A stretch of DNA of 64,000 nucleotides from Propionibacteriaceae bacterium (GCA_031285845.1 JAITVK010000018.1:144961-208960); one strand, 5' to 3'. Shown: positions 28,172-37,150, counted from the stretch's first letter. Numbers and translations are program-made. The notes: a model not told the origin generated them from the sequence alone.

Positions 28172-29245
28172 ATGAACTACGCGGTCATCATGGCTGGAGG
28201 ATCGGGCACCCGTCTGTGGCCCCTGTCACGTCGGGGTATGCCGAAGCAGTTGTTGCCTCTGATCGAGGGTCGCTCCCTGCTGCAGTTGGCGTACGAGCGC
28301 GCCGCGCTGGTGGTCGATCCTGATCGGATCCTGGTGTGCGCCTCAGCCTCGTACGCCGATGTCATCGGCGATCAACTGCCCCAACTGCCACGGTCGAACA
28401 TGCTGTGCGAACCGGTCGGGCGCGATTCGTTGGCCGCCATCGCTTGGTCGGTGGCCACGATCGCCCGACGTGATCCGAGCGCGGTCGTGGCGATCCTCAG
28501 CGCCGATCAGACGATCACCCCGCTCAGCGCGTTCGCGGACACCATGGCTCGCGCCTTCCAGGCCGCCAGCGACGACGACCAGGGGTTGGTGACCCTCGGA
28601 GTGGTCCCCACCAGCGCGCACACCGGCTTTGGGTACGTCCACGTGGCAGACGCCGTCAGTGCCGACGGGTTGGTCCATCGTGTGGGGCGGTTCGCGGAGA
28701 AGCCGAGCCTTGAGGTGGCGCAGCGTTATCTGAGTGAAGGGGATTGGTGGTGGAACTCGGGGATCTTCGTGTGGCAGGCGAAGACCTTCATGGCTCAGGT
28801 GGAGCTGTTCCAACCTGAGATGGCAGCCCAGATCGGTCGTCTGGTGTCTGAACCGGAGTTGATCGACCAGGTGTATCCGACTTTGAACCGCGTCTCGGTC
28901 GATTACGCGATCATGGAGCCGGTGTCTCAGGGGCGGGGCACGGCCCACGTCCTCAGTGTCGCCCTGAATGCCCGGTGGACCGATGTCGGTGGCTTCGCCG
29001 CCTTGGCCGGTCAGCTTCCCGCAGATGAGGACAACAACGTCCTTCGGGGAACCGTGGTGGCTTTGGAGTGCTCGGACACGTTGGTGCTCAGCGATGATCC
29101 GGAGCATCTGGTGGCGGTGGCCGGGTTGAAAGACATGATCGTCGTCCAGGAGGGCAACGTCACCTTGGTGTGCGCGATCCAGGCGGCCCAATCGATCAAG
29201 CAGTTGGTCGAGCTGGCTCGTGAGGCCGGTGAGCAGTATGTCTAA
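28172..29245 (+). CDS. manC: mannose-1-phosphate guanylyltransferase
   Basis: Makes GDP-mannose from mannose-1-phosphate and GTP. The product has 357 residues. The N-terminal nucleotidyltransferase motif AGGSGTRLWPLSRRGMPKQLL is at residues 8-28, with FAEKPSLE and WWWNSGIFVW further on. There is no fused isomerase domain, so it is the short type. It lies in the same cluster as manB and a SIS isomerase, which together would supply GDP-mannose. The stop lies inside the next gene (eight-base overlap). Confidence 0.9.
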   Translation: MNYAVIMAGGSGTRLWPLSRRGMPKQLLPLIEGRSLLQLAYERAALVVDPDRILVCASASYADVIGDQLPQLPRSNMLCEPVGRDSLAAIAWSVATIARRDPSAVVAILSADQTITPLSAFADTMARAFQAASDDDQGLVTLGVVPTSAHTGFGYVHVADAVSADGLVHRVGRFAEKPSLEVAQRYLSEGDWWWNSGIFVWQAKTFMAQVELFQPEMAAQIGRLVSEPELIDQVYPTLNRVSVDYAIMEPVSQGRGTAHVLSVALNARWTDVGGFAALAGQLPADEDNNVLRGTVVALECSDTLVLSDDPEHLVAVAGLKDMIVVQEGNVTLVCAIQAAQSIKQLVELAREAGEQYV

Positions 29246-29654
29246 GTCTGGTCGGTCCGTTTGGCCGCGTGTCGTGGCTTTCGGGATCGCGTTCGTGGTG
29301 ATCGTGATCGCCGCCATGGCTTTGTGGTTCTCACCTTCCGCTTCGGCTGGACCGGCGGTTTGGCTGGGGCTGAGCGCGGCCAGGATGGTCCTGCTGGGTG
29401 CGGTCGTCGTCGGTTTCGCCCTCGCCAGCGTGGTGATTCTGCGCTCGCCGAGGTTGAAGCCGACCGCGGCCAGCCGACCGCCGTCGCTCGCCCAGGTCGT
29501 CGCGCCGCAGGCCCCGACGGTCGCCGAGGAACAGCCGGGGAACGCCGAGCGGCCGGCAGTGGTTCACCACAGTCCGGTCGTCCCGCGGCAGGAGGCCCAA
29601 GGTCGCGGTTGGCTGCGGGCGGCGGACCTGGCTGCTCGCAAATCGCAGGAGTGA
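29238..29654 (+). CDS. small membrane protein of unknown function
   Basis: 138 residues. Two membrane segments (about residues 12-30 and 40-68) are followed by a Pro/Ala/Gln-rich cytoplasmic or external tail. I do not recognise a family. It overlaps manC by eight bases, so it is probably co-translated with it. Confidence 0.6.
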   Translation: MSKSGRSVWPRVVAFGIAFVVIVIAAMALWFSPSASAGPAVWLGLSAARMVLLGAVVVGFALASVVILRSPRLKPTAASRPPSLAQVVAPQAPTVAEEQPGNAERPAVVHHSPVVPRQEAQGRGWLRAADLAARKSQE

Positions 29655-29845
29655 TCGGTCGCCGTCGATGGTCGAGCCAACCGCCGGGGCAGCAGTCGCC
29701 AACCAGCGAAGGCGGCGGCGTGGTAGATGAGGCGCCACCAGCGCCATCGACGGTCAAGTCAGCCGCACAGGAGCAGTCGCAGCGGCGCACAAGCGGGCGG
29801 ACACGACAATTCGTGGCGATTCTTGGCCCATCTGGTGAAATATAG
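29651..29845 (+). CDS. possible small coupled ORF (64 residues)
   Basis: A GTG overlaps the stop of the preceding gene (GTGA), the same arrangement as many true gene pairs here. The product is basic, Gln/Ser/Pro-rich and has no known motif. AGGAG lies immediately upstream with too little spacing. It could equally be non-coding DNA upstream of whiB2. Confidence 0.2.
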   Translation: MIGRRRWSSQPPGQQSPTSEGGGVVDEAPPAPSTVKSAAQEQSQRRTSGRTRQFVAILGPSGEI

Positions 29846-29854
29846 ATGTCAGAG

Positions 29855-29884
29855 TTGACGGAACCGGAGTCACACTGGTGTAAT
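29855..29884 (+). promoter_or_regulatory. whiB2 promoter
   Basis: TTGACG (29855-29860), an 18-base spacer, and TGTAAT (29879-29884), with TGG before the -10 (extended -10). It is the best sigma-A-like promoter before a protein gene here. The start would be near 29891, giving a leader of about 165 bases before whiB2. A GACAC, the core of WhiA sites, lies near 30035. Confidence 0.65.
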
Positions 29885-30056
29885 TTCTGTGGAAGGTCTC
29901 ACAATTGGGTGCAGCGGACAGGCGACGGTTCACCGCTCAGGAGGTCATCGCGCGACCAGGGAGGCGGACGAAAGTCTGTGAATGAGCGTGGTGGTCAAAC
30001 CGGTGTGTCGTCACCCCAGATGTTTGGCCGGCACGACACGTGATGGGAAGGCTGAG

Positions 30057-30314
30057 ATGTCGAGTATGTTGACGTTGGTCACACAGACCGAGGAAGACGC
30101 GAGTGCGTGGCAAGCGCGAGCTCTGTGTGCCCAGACCGACCCTGAGGCTTTTTTCCCTGAGAAGGGTGGTTCGACCCGAGAGGCGAAGAGCGTGTGCCGA
30201 GGCTGCGAAGTCCGGCAGGAGTGTCTCGAATACGCCTTGGCCCACGATGAACGGTACGGGATCTGGGGTGGCCTGAGCGAGCGCGAACGGCGTAAGCTAA
30301 GGCACCGAGCATGA
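30057..30314 (+). CDS. whiB2: WhiB-family iron-sulfur regulator (WhiB2/WhmD type)
   Basis: An 85-residue Wbl protein. Four cluster cysteines are visible as ALC, then CRGC and C in EVRQEC. The GIWGG turn is followed by LSERERRKLRHR, the basic end. In actinobacteria WhiB2/WhmD controls septation and cell division; the position beside manB, DUF3499 and a zincin gene matches the whiB2 locus of mycobacteria and streptomycetes. ATG has GGAAGG six bases upstream. It is preceded by a long leader and a strong promoter. Confidence 0.9.
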   Translation: MSSMLTLVTQTEEDASAWQARALCAQTDPEAFFPEKGGSTREAKSVCRGCEVRQECLEYALAHDERYGIWGGLSERERRKLRHRA

Positions 30315-30344
30315 CAGAGTGCTTGTGCTGATCGTTAGGGCCTT

Positions 30345-33300
30345 ATGACTCACACCGACGGCTGGAGCTGGTTCGATGCACCCGAACTCAGTGATGTCGA
30401 TCTCAGCGGTCACACGGTGACCGCCGTTCTTGTTTGCCGCAACGCTGGTTCGTGGTTGAATGCCACCTTGGCCGGTCTGGGTCAATCTGACCGCCGCCCC
30501 GATGTCATCGTCGCGGTCGACAATGAGTCGTCAGACAACACTGCCGAACTGCTTGATCAGGCGTACGACGCCGGTTTGATCGACCACATCGTCCAAGGCA
30601 AAGCCAGCGCCACTTTCGGTCAGGCTGTGGAGCGGGCGATGAGCGTGGTCGACGTTCCCACGCAATGGATTTGGCTGCTGCACGACGACGCGGTGCCCGA
30701 CCACGCGGCCTTGACTGAACTGGTCACACTGGCCGCGCGAACCCCCCGACTGGCGATCGCGGTGCCCCTGCTGGTGCGCCCGTCACGACGCAGCCACGCC
30801 GCTCGTACCTTGGAGGTCGGAGCGACCATCTCAGGTTCGGGACGTCGAGCGTTGTCGGTCGAACCGGACGAGGTCGCCCAAGGACAGTACGAGTCGAAGT
30901 CGGTCTTGGGCGGATCGACCTGCGGCATGCTGGTGCGATGGAGTTCGCTGGAGCAGATCGGTGGCTTCGATCCCTGTATCGCCGGTTATCGTGACGGGGT
31001 CGACATCGGGTGGCGGGTCCAACTGATCGACCAATGGGTGTTGACCTGTCCGACGGCCGTCATCGTCCACCGTCAAGCCGGGCGGTCCGAGATTCGCCCA
31101 GGGACGATGGCCAGCCGCGCCGGTCGTAGCGAGGCCGCCTGGGATCGTCTGATGGGGCTTCGGCTGGTCGGCGCGCACGCCCACGGCGTGGGGAAGTTCC
31201 TGCTGTTGGCTCGAGTGACGGTGGTGTGTCTGGTCTCAGCGCTGGTCTATCTGTTGGGGCGGGTTCCCGACCATGCTAAGGACGAGGTCGAGGCCTGGTC
31301 GGACTTCGTCTTCCATTCACGCAAACCGGTCGCCAAGTTGCGCAAGAAGGTCATGAAACTGGCCCGCGGCAACAAGAACGCTTATCGGGTACGCTCACTG
31401 CGCCCCACCTTGGGCTCCGTGGTCGAAGAGGGGTTCCAGTCGCTGGCCCGCTGGTTCCATGAGCAGTTCAGTCCGAACAGCGACGCCGAGATGACGCTCG
31501 ACGACCTGCTTGGCGACGAGTTCACTCGTCGGATTGGGGATGGTAAGAAGCGGGTCCCTGCCATCGTGTGGCTGCTGGTGGTGGTCGGCGGCGTGGCCGC
31601 GATGGTCCGCCATCTGTACGCTTCTGGCGCGGTGACTGCGTCAGGTCTGCTCGGCCCACCGGCGTCACTGTCCCAAGCCTTCGATTTGGCCATGTCAACG
31701 CCGGGCAAATCTCAGCCGTGGCTGTTGGTCAGTGCCGCGTTGTCCGCGTTGTCGATCAAACCGGAGTGGCTGCCCGTGGTCACGTTGGTGGCCGCGTTCC
31801 CGATCACGATGCTGATCGCGGTGTGGTTCTGCCGTCATCGGATCCACCACGGGACTCTGCGGTGGCTGACCTGCGCCGGTTATGCCTGTTTGCCGTTGCT
31901 GATGGGCGCGGGCAATCGGGGTTCGCTGTGGCTGATCGGCTTCGCCATGGTGCTGCCGTTCGCCGCTGAGTGGGTGTCCCGGCTCAGTCAGCCCTGGATG
32001 GGCGCCCGCTCGTTGCAGGGTTTGGCCGGTTTGGCGCTGAGCGCGGTGGTCATGATGGCCATCATTCCGGTCTTGTGGCTGCCGTTGGCCGCCATCGCTT
32101 TGATCATCGCCGCTTACGCCGGTGGTTCCGCTCGAATCGCTCGGGTCGGGGTGGCTGTGATCGTGCCGTTGGTCTTCTGGGCTCAAGCGGTCCCCGAGTG
32201 GGTACGTACCCCGGCGCGCCTGTTCCTGCCGCCTGAGCCGATGCTGAATCCCGCTCCGGGGACTTGGCAACTGTTGCTGGCTCGTCCCACAGAGGTTGGG
32301 GTTCCACCGCTGTGGTTGTCGATCGCTGTGATGGCGGTGGTGTGGATCGGTCTGATCGTGGTGTTGGTCCAGCGCTCGTGGCGTCGTTGGGCCGCAGTCG
32401 CCGGTCTGGCGTCGATCGCCGTGGCGGTGGCCTGGACCCATCTGTCGTACACCGTCGACCAGGTCAGCGTCTTCACCGATGTCAGCCCCTGGTTGCTGGT
32501 CGGCTTCGCCACGATCGTGTTCACCTTCGTCTCCTGGGTCGATCAGACCTTGGGTTCGCTCGAAGGCCGTGATTTCGGCGGCAAGCAGGCCCTGGTGGGG
32601 TTGTTGTCGCTGCTGCTGATCCTCAGCTTCGTGATGGGAGCGGGCTGGGTCGTCGTGGCGGGAATGGAGGGGATCCAGCGTGGCTCTGGTTCCCAGATCC
32701 CCGAATACTTGGCCCAGAACGAGATCGATCTGGACACCGCCACGTTGGTGATCGACGCCGCGCAGGGCGGATGGACGATCAGGTCCGGTGGACAAACGCT
32801 GTGGGGGCAGGGGTCTTTCCGCTCTGGGCTGTTGGGATCCGACACTGCCACCAGCGAGGTCGAGCAGATCGTCGCCAAGGCGTTGGCCGGCCGATCCGAT
32901 GACGCGGTCGCCGAACAGTTGGCCACCTTCGGGGTCAGCACAGTCGTGGTGTTCAACCCCAGTCACGGCATCGTCGAAGCCCTCGACGCCACCGCCGGCT
33001 TCCAGTCGTCGAGCGCCTCGGAGACCACCGCGGTGTGGAATGTGACACTGAACTCCGCTTTGTCGGTGGCGACCGCCCCGACCAGGCGATCACTGGTCAC
33101 GGTCGGATCGCCTCCGACGTACCTGAACGCTTCGGATCAGATCAAACCCGATTCGCCTAGAACCTTGGTGTTGGCCACGGTTCCGGACAAATCCTTGAAG
33201 GTGTACGTCGGCGATGTCGAGGCCACCCCGGTCGAATCGGGCGACTGGCGGGCGGCGTACGCGCTGGGCAGCGCCTCCGGGCCGATTCGGCTGGTCCACG

Positions 33301-33428
33301 CCACGGAGTACAGCTGGATCGGTTGGGTCCAGCTAGCCGTGGTCGTCCTGCTGATGATCTTCGTCTTCCCGCCGCTGTCCGAAGAGTCCTCGGACGCTCC
33401 GAGGTACCAGTTGAGGAGTGCCCGATGA
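30345..33428 (+). CDS. large membrane glycosyltransferase, GT2 family
   Basis: 1027 residues. The N-terminal GT-A domain (about 20-260) has VTAVLVCRNAGSWL, IVAVDNESSDNT and the metal motif LHDDAVPD. A helix follows at about 285-305, then a soluble loop, then about ten membrane helices (about 405-770) and a C-terminal external domain of about 230 residues with a last helix near the end. The sugar is unknown, but GDP-mannose genes flank it, so mannosylation of an envelope polymer is a fair guess. It is coupled to the next gene (ATGA). Confidence 0.85.
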   Translation: MTHTDGWSWFDAPELSDVDLSGHTVTAVLVCRNAGSWLNATLAGLGQSDRRPDVIVAVDNESSDNTAELLDQAYDAGLIDHIVQGKASATFGQAVERAMSVVDVPTQWIWLLHDDAVPDHAALTELVTLAARTPRLAIAVPLLVRPSRRSHAARTLEVGATISGSGRRALSVEPDEVAQGQYESKSVLGGSTCGMLVRWSSLEQIGGFDPCIAGYRDGVDIGWRVQLIDQWVLTCPTAVIVHRQAGRSEIRPGTMASRAGRSEAAWDRLMGLRLVGAHAHGVGKFLLLARVTVVCLVSALVYLLGRVPDHAKDEVEAWSDFVFHSRKPVAKLRKKVMKLARGNKNAYRVRSLRPTLGSVVEEGFQSLARWFHEQFSPNSDAEMTLDDLLGDEFTRRIGDGKKRVPAIVWLLVVVGGVAAMVRHLYASGAVTASGLLGPPASLSQAFDLAMSTPGKSQPWLLVSAALSALSIKPEWLPVVTLVAAFPITMLIAVWFCRHRIHHGTLRWLTCAGYACLPLLMGAGNRGSLWLIGFAMVLPFAAEWVSRLSQPWMGARSLQGLAGLALSAVVMMAIIPVLWLPLAAIALIIAAYAGGSARIARVGVAVIVPLVFWAQAVPEWVRTPARLFLPPEPMLNPAPGTWQLLLARPTEVGVPPLWLSIAVMAVVWIGLIVVLVQRSWRRWAAVAGLASIAVAVAWTHLSYTVDQVSVFTDVSPWLLVGFATIVFTFVSWVDQTLGSLEGRDFGGKQALVGLLSLLLILSFVMGAGWVVVAGMEGIQRGSGSQIPEYLAQNEIDLDTATLVIDAAQGGWTIRSGGQTLWGQGSFRSGLLGSDTATSEVEQIVAKALAGRSDDAVAEQLATFGVSTVVVFNPSHGIVEALDATAGFQSSSASETTAVWNVTLNSALSVATAPTRRSLVTVGSPPTYLNASDQIKPDSPRTLVLATVPDKSLKVYVGDVEATPVESGDWRAAYALGSASGPIRLVHATEYSWIGWVQLAVVVLLMIFVFPPLSEESSDAPRYQLRSAR

Positions 33429-34708
33429 GGAAGACCCTGGGACTGATCGGCGCGGTGGTCGGCCTGGCGGCCGTCATCGCCGTGATGTGCGTCTGGCCGA
33501 CGCCGGGACTCACCACCGAGCAGATCACCTTGCCGGTGACCCGAATGTTGGCTTGTCCGGTAGGAGATCCGCAGGTCGGGAAGACGGTGGTGAGGGTCGC
33601 CGACACGGAGCCTTTCACCGCCTCGGTCGTCGGTGAGTTGCCGTCGGATCCCCAAACCAGCGCGACTTTCGAGAATCCAGCCAAGCCGGTGATCGTGCGC
33701 GGTGGGGCCACAGTCGGAGCGGTGTCGGTCTACAGTGAGGGCGCGACCCAGTTGGTGGCGCCCTGCACCAGCCCGATCACCTGGGGGATGTGGAACGGGG
33801 TGGTGACTCAATCGGAGACGGCCACAGTGTTGTTGACCAACGTCGATTCGGCCCCCGCAGTGGTCGACGTGTTCTTGTACGGCCCGAACGGCGCGATCCC
33901 TGTGCCCGGTATCTCAGACATCAACCTCGCGCCGGGCACGACCCGGATGCTGGCGGTCGATCAACTGGTCACGGTCGACACCCCGATCTCGGTTCAGGTC
34001 AGAGCGTCCAAAGGCAGGGTGGCCGCGCTGCTGCGTTCCTTGGGCTCGGTGGGCTACGACTGGCAGTTGCCACAGACCGCCCCGGACACTGATCTGACGA
34101 TCAACGGCATTCCGGCGGGCGACGGTGCTCGAACCCTGTCAGTGACGAACACCGATCCGACCAACAAAGCCGAGGTCTCGTTGCAGATCCTTGGCGAGGC
34201 TGGGGCTTTCGCGCCGCTGGGCTTGGAGAAGGTGGAGATTCCGCCGGCTCGGTCGCTGACGATCGACGTCACCTCGGCGTTGGGCAGTCAGGCTTCGGCG
34301 ATCCATCTGACATCGACGACGGCAATCTCTGCCGGGGTGATGGTGGCCAGTGGCGGCGAGTTTTCAGCGATCCCGGCTCAACGCGCGGTCGGGGGGTCAG
34401 TCGTGTTCCCCGCCATCGGCGGCAGCTTGTGGCTGGCGAACCCGGATCAGGCGCAGGCCTCGGTCACGTTGCGTTTCGACGACGGCGCCGGGTCGAGGAC
34501 CTCAAGCACTGTGACTGTGGCCCCCCAGGGCTTCACGCGGGTGGATTTTCCGGCTACGGGTGTGGCAGTGGAGCTGACGACCGCCTCGCAGGCAGTGCGC
34601 GCCTCGGTGGGCCTGAGCGACGTCGGATTGTCGATCGTGCCCCTGTGGGGCGGTGGCGCACAAACGACAGTCGACGTGCCGCGGCTAGCGCCAGGTCTGG
34701 GCAACTAG
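33425..34708 (+). CDS. DUF5719-family secreted/anchored protein
   Basis: 427 residues. An N-terminal hydrophobic segment (about 5-22) would be a signal peptide or anchor, followed by a beta-rich external region with repeated patterns such as VSLQILGEAGAF and ASVTLRFDDGAGS. It directly follows the GT2 gene, with which the family regularly occurs in actinobacteria, so it is likely part of the same envelope system. GAGGAG upstream of ATG supports the start. The function is unknown. Confidence 0.75.
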   Translation: MRKTLGLIGAVVGLAAVIAVMCVWPTPGLTTEQITLPVTRMLACPVGDPQVGKTVVRVADTEPFTASVVGELPSDPQTSATFENPAKPVIVRGGATVGAVSVYSEGATQLVAPCTSPITWGMWNGVVTQSETATVLLTNVDSAPAVVDVFLYGPNGAIPVPGISDINLAPGTTRMLAVDQLVTVDTPISVQVRASKGRVAALLRSLGSVGYDWQLPQTAPDTDLTINGIPAGDGARTLSVTNTDPTNKAEVSLQILGEAGAFAPLGLEKVEIPPARSLTIDVTSALGSQASAIHLTSTTAISAGVMVASGGEFSAIPAQRAVGGSVVFPAIGGSLWLANPDQAQASVTLRFDDGAGSRTSSTVTVAPQGFTRVDFPATGVAVELTTASQAVRASVGLSDVGLSIVPLWGGGAQTTVDVPRLAPGLGN

Positions 34709-34796
34709 GACCGGCCTGGGCCAGCGAGACTGGCCTGCACGACGAAGACTGGTCTGCGCGACTAAGACGGCTCCGGGCAACTGAGACGTCAGCGTC
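34703..34796 (+). repeat. degenerate 19-bp tandem repeat after the DUF5719 gene
   Basis: About five units start with ACTAGGACCGG, AGCGAGACTGG, ACGAAGACTGG, ACTAAGACGGC and ACTGAGACGTC. The phase between units 2 and 5 is exactly 19 bases. The stop codon of the DUF5719 gene lies in the first unit. The rest of the gap to 34861 holds nothing else I recognise. Confidence 0.6.
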
Positions 34797-34861
34797 ACAA
34801 GTTGAGGCTCCAGCCCGATGGCCCCTAGTCCGGGCATCCGTGCCCAAAACCCCCGGAGGCC

Positions 34862-35284
34862 TCACTCGTCGCGCAGGTTGGTCGGGTCGAGGGTGGACAC
34901 CGGGATCCCCGTCGCGGATGAGACCTGTTCGACCAGCGAGACGAAAACCAGTTGACGCACATGGTCGCGGTCGCCGGCTCGAAATTCGATCGGTCGTCTG
35001 AAAAGAACAATCTGGGCCACGTGGTTCTCGTCCGCGGCCACGCAGGCCGCTAGTGGCATGTGGCTGCTCCAGAGTTGATCCACATCAGGGACGTCTTCGA
35101 CACCGATGTCGAGGTGGGTCAAAGCGTCGGGCACCGCCTCTTCGATGGCGTCGATCGCTTCGGCCACGCAGCGGAAGAAATAGGCCCCGGCCAGTGTCGG
35201 ACGGGCGCGGCGCAACATGTGCCCGGCTACGCAGTTCGGCGGGGCGAGCATCCCCCTCATGCCTCGGCGATGGCGGTCACGCAT
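34862..35284 (-). CDS. zincin-like metallopeptidase family protein without an HExxH motif
   Basis: 140 residues starting MRDRHRRGMRGMLAPP, the conserved N-terminus of the actinobacterial zincin-like (PF06262-type) proteins found beside whiB2. Where active members carry HExxH, this one reads LVEQVSSATG (Glu119 kept, both His missing), so it is probably not a peptidase. ATG 35284 is chosen over one at 35317 because TACACT ends six bases upstream on the minus strand. It is divergent from the DUF3499 gene. Confidence 0.7.
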   Translation of the reverse strand: MRDRHRRGMRGMLAPPNCVAGHMLRRARPTLAGAYFFRCVAEAIDAIEEAVPDALTHLDIGVEDVPDVDQLWSSHMPLAACVAADENHVAQIVLFRRPIEFRAGDRDHVRQLVFVSLVEQVSSATGIPVSTLDPTNLRDE

Positions 35285-35290
35285 GGGCCC

Positions 35291-35296
35291 AGTGTA
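35291..35296 (-). promoter_or_regulatory. leaderless-type -10 for the zincin-like gene
   Basis: The minus strand reads TACACT six bases before ATG 35284. It decides the start and excludes the longer frame from 35317. Confidence 0.5.
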
Positions 35297-35377
35297 CTCG
35301 GATGCCGATGTCGTCACGGATCGGCCGAGATCGACCTGGTGTCGGCCTGGTTGCCCGACCTGGCCGATCGATCACGG

Positions 35378-35383
35378 TAGGGT
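35378..35383 (+). promoter_or_regulatory. leaderless-type -10 for the DUF3499 gene
   Basis: TAGGGT ends eight bases before GTG 35392. The hexamer is a poor match and the spacing is at the long end. Confidence 0.35.
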
Positions 35384-35391
35384 GGTCACCC

Positions 35392-35802
35392 GTGGTGAAG
35401 TATTGTTCCCGCCCCGGATGTCAGGAGCAGGCTGTGGCGCAGTTGAGTTATTCGTACGCCGCCTCCCAGGTCGAGATCCGTCCCGCTGATCGACAACCCA
35501 GCCCGGGCAGCTATGTGCTGTGCCAGGTGCATCTGGATCGGTTGAGCGTGCCGAAGGGTTGGAGTTTGCATTGGGTGCGCGAACCTGGGGTCGCCGGGTC
35601 GAGAACCCAAGCGCTGGACGAGTTGGCCGACGAGATTCGTCGAGTCGGTTTCGGTGCCGAGCCGGGTGAGCCCGCCGGAACCGAGCACTCCTTGTCGCAG
35701 CGGACCAATTTGGTGACCTTGGCCAGCCGGGCCCATCTGCGGGTGGTGGCCGACGCCGCGCTTTACGCCAGCGCGAAGACGAGCGACCACGAAGTAGGAT
35801 AG
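35392..35802 (+). CDS. DUF3499 zinc-ribbon-like protein
   Basis: About 136 residues. CSRPGC near the start and CQVHLDRL further on could form a four-ligand zinc site. The family is actinobacterial and lies between whiB2 and manB, as here. Two adjacent GTG codons could be the start. The function is unknown. Confidence 0.8.
   Translation: MVKYCSRPGCQEQAVAQLSYSYAASQVEIRPADRQPSPGSYVLCQVHLDRLSVPKGWSLHWVREPGVAGSRTQALDELADEIRRVGFGAEPGEPAGTEHSLSQRTNLVTLASRAHLRVVADAALYASAKTSDHEVG
35795..35800 (+). promoter_or_regulatory. leaderless-type -10 for manB
   Basis: TAGGAT ends six bases before GTG 35807 and overlaps the last codons of the DUF3499 gene. manB may thus have its own promoter inside the cluster. 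Confidence 0.45.
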
Positions 35803-35806
35803 GGCC

Positions 35807-37150
35807 GTGCTTCAACCACAGATCTTCAAAGCGAACGACATTCGCGGCATAGTCGGGCCGCAGTGGGACGCGGCCGGGGCGTACGCTCTGGGTCTGGCGT
35901 ACGCCGAACTGGTCGACTGGCCGCGGATCGTGGTCGGTCGTGACATGCGGGTGACCAGCCCGATGATTCATGACACGGTGATTCAGGCTTTGCGTGATCG
36001 CGGCAAGACGGTCGTCGACATCGGTTTGGCCTCGACCGACGAGGTCTGGTTCGCTGCCGGCTGGTTGGATCTGCCCGCGATTCAGGTCACGTCGAGCCAC
36101 AATCCGAGCCAGTACAACGGCCTGAAGTTCTGCTCACCGGCGGCCAAACCGGTCACCTCGGATTTCTTGACTCGCTTGGCTGGTCGAGCCACTGAACTCG
36201 ACACCGGCCAGGTTCCCCAACCGACCGCTCGTGGGGCGCGCGAACAGCTGGACGTCTTGGGAACGTACACTGACTATCTGCTGAGCTTGGTGGATCTGTC
36301 CAGGATGCGTCCGCTGAAAGTGGTGGTCGACGCCGGCAATGGGATGGGCGGTCACACCGCCCCCCAAGTGTTGTCCCATCTCGACGTCGAGGTGATCGGG
36401 CTCTACCTGGATTTGGATGGCACGTTCCCGCATCACCAACCCAACCCGTTGGAACCGAAGAACGTGGAGGACGCGTGCGCGGCTGTCCGTGAGCATGGCG
36501 CCGACCTGGGCATCGTGTTCGACGGTGACGCCGACCGGGTCTTCATGGTCGACGAGCGCGGCGAGATCATCCCGCCGTCCGCCATCGCTGCCATGATCGC
36601 CGTCCACGAGTTGGCCCGCGAGCCGGGCGCGACGATCGTGGTCAACACCATCACCTCCTCGGCTGTGAAAGAGATTGTGGAAGAGGCTGGCGGCACTGTC
36701 GTGCAGTCGAAGGTCGGTCACACCTACATGAAGGCGCTGATGGCGTCGGAAGGCGCCATCTTCGGCGGTGAGCACTCGGCTCACTACTACTTCCGTGACT
36801 TCTACGGCGCGGACACTGGGATGCTGGCTGCTTTGCATGTCTTGGCCGGTTTGAGCGCTTGTGACCTTCCGGTGTCACAGCTGGTCGCCGGGTACACGCG
36901 CTACGCCGCCTCGGGCGAGATCAATTCGGTGGTGACCGATCCGACGGCGACCATGAACCGGGTGTCGATCGCGCTGGGCGGGGTCGATGTCGGCGGCGGC
37001 GATGGCGTCAAACTGTTGGGGGACCAGTGGTGGGTGTCGTTGAGACCGTCCAACACTGAACCCTTGCTGCGGCTGAATGTCGAGGCCCGCGATCCGGCCG
37101 ACATGGCTCGGCTTCGCGACACCGTGTTGGATTTGGTGAAGGAGGACTGA
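35807..37150 (+). CDS. manB: phosphomannomutase/phosphoglucomutase
   Basis: 447 residues of the alpha-D-phosphohexomutase family. FKANDIRGIVG starts domain 1, the phosphoserine loop is TSSHNPSQYNGLK, the metal loop is FDGDADRVFMVD, and the sugar loop is GGEHSAHYYF. RPSNTEPLLRLNVEA is the phosphate site. It would make mannose-1-phosphate for ManC. GTG follows a -10-like TAGGAT. The stop shares one base with the next gene. Confidence 0.93.
   Translation: MLQPQIFKANDIRGIVGPQWDAAGAYALGLAYAELVDWPRIVVGRDMRVTSPMIHDTVIQALRDRGKTVVDIGLASTDEVWFAAGWLDLPAIQVTSSHNPSQYNGLKFCSPAAKPVTSDFLTRLAGRATELDTGQVPQPTARGAREQLDVLGTYTDYLLSLVDLSRMRPLKVVVDAGNGMGGHTAPQVLSHLDVEVIGLYLDLDGTFPHHQPNPLEPKNVEDACAAVREHGADLGIVFDGDADRVFMVDERGEIIPPSAIAAMIAVHELAREPGATIVVNTITSSAVKEIVEEAGGTVVQSKVGHTYMKALMASEGAIFGGEHSAHYYFRDFYGADTGMLAALHVLAGLSACDLPVSQLVAGYTRYAASGEINSVVTDPTATMNRVSIALGGVDVGGGDGVKLLGDQWWVSLRPSNTEPLLRLNVEARDPADMARLRDTVLDLVKED

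Noticed and set aside
29846..30043. Small open frame with CNFCGRSHN, resembling a zinc finger
   Set aside because: Its start codon lies upstream of the predicted whiB2 promoter and its frame runs through the -35 and -10, so the strong promoter explains the bases better. No Shine-Dalgarno sequence precedes it.
29655..30056. fbiA/fbiB genes expected near whiB2 by comparison with mycobacteria
   Set aside because: None are present on either side of whiB2; the next gene is the GT2 glycosyltransferase, so nothing about F420 synthesis can be said.
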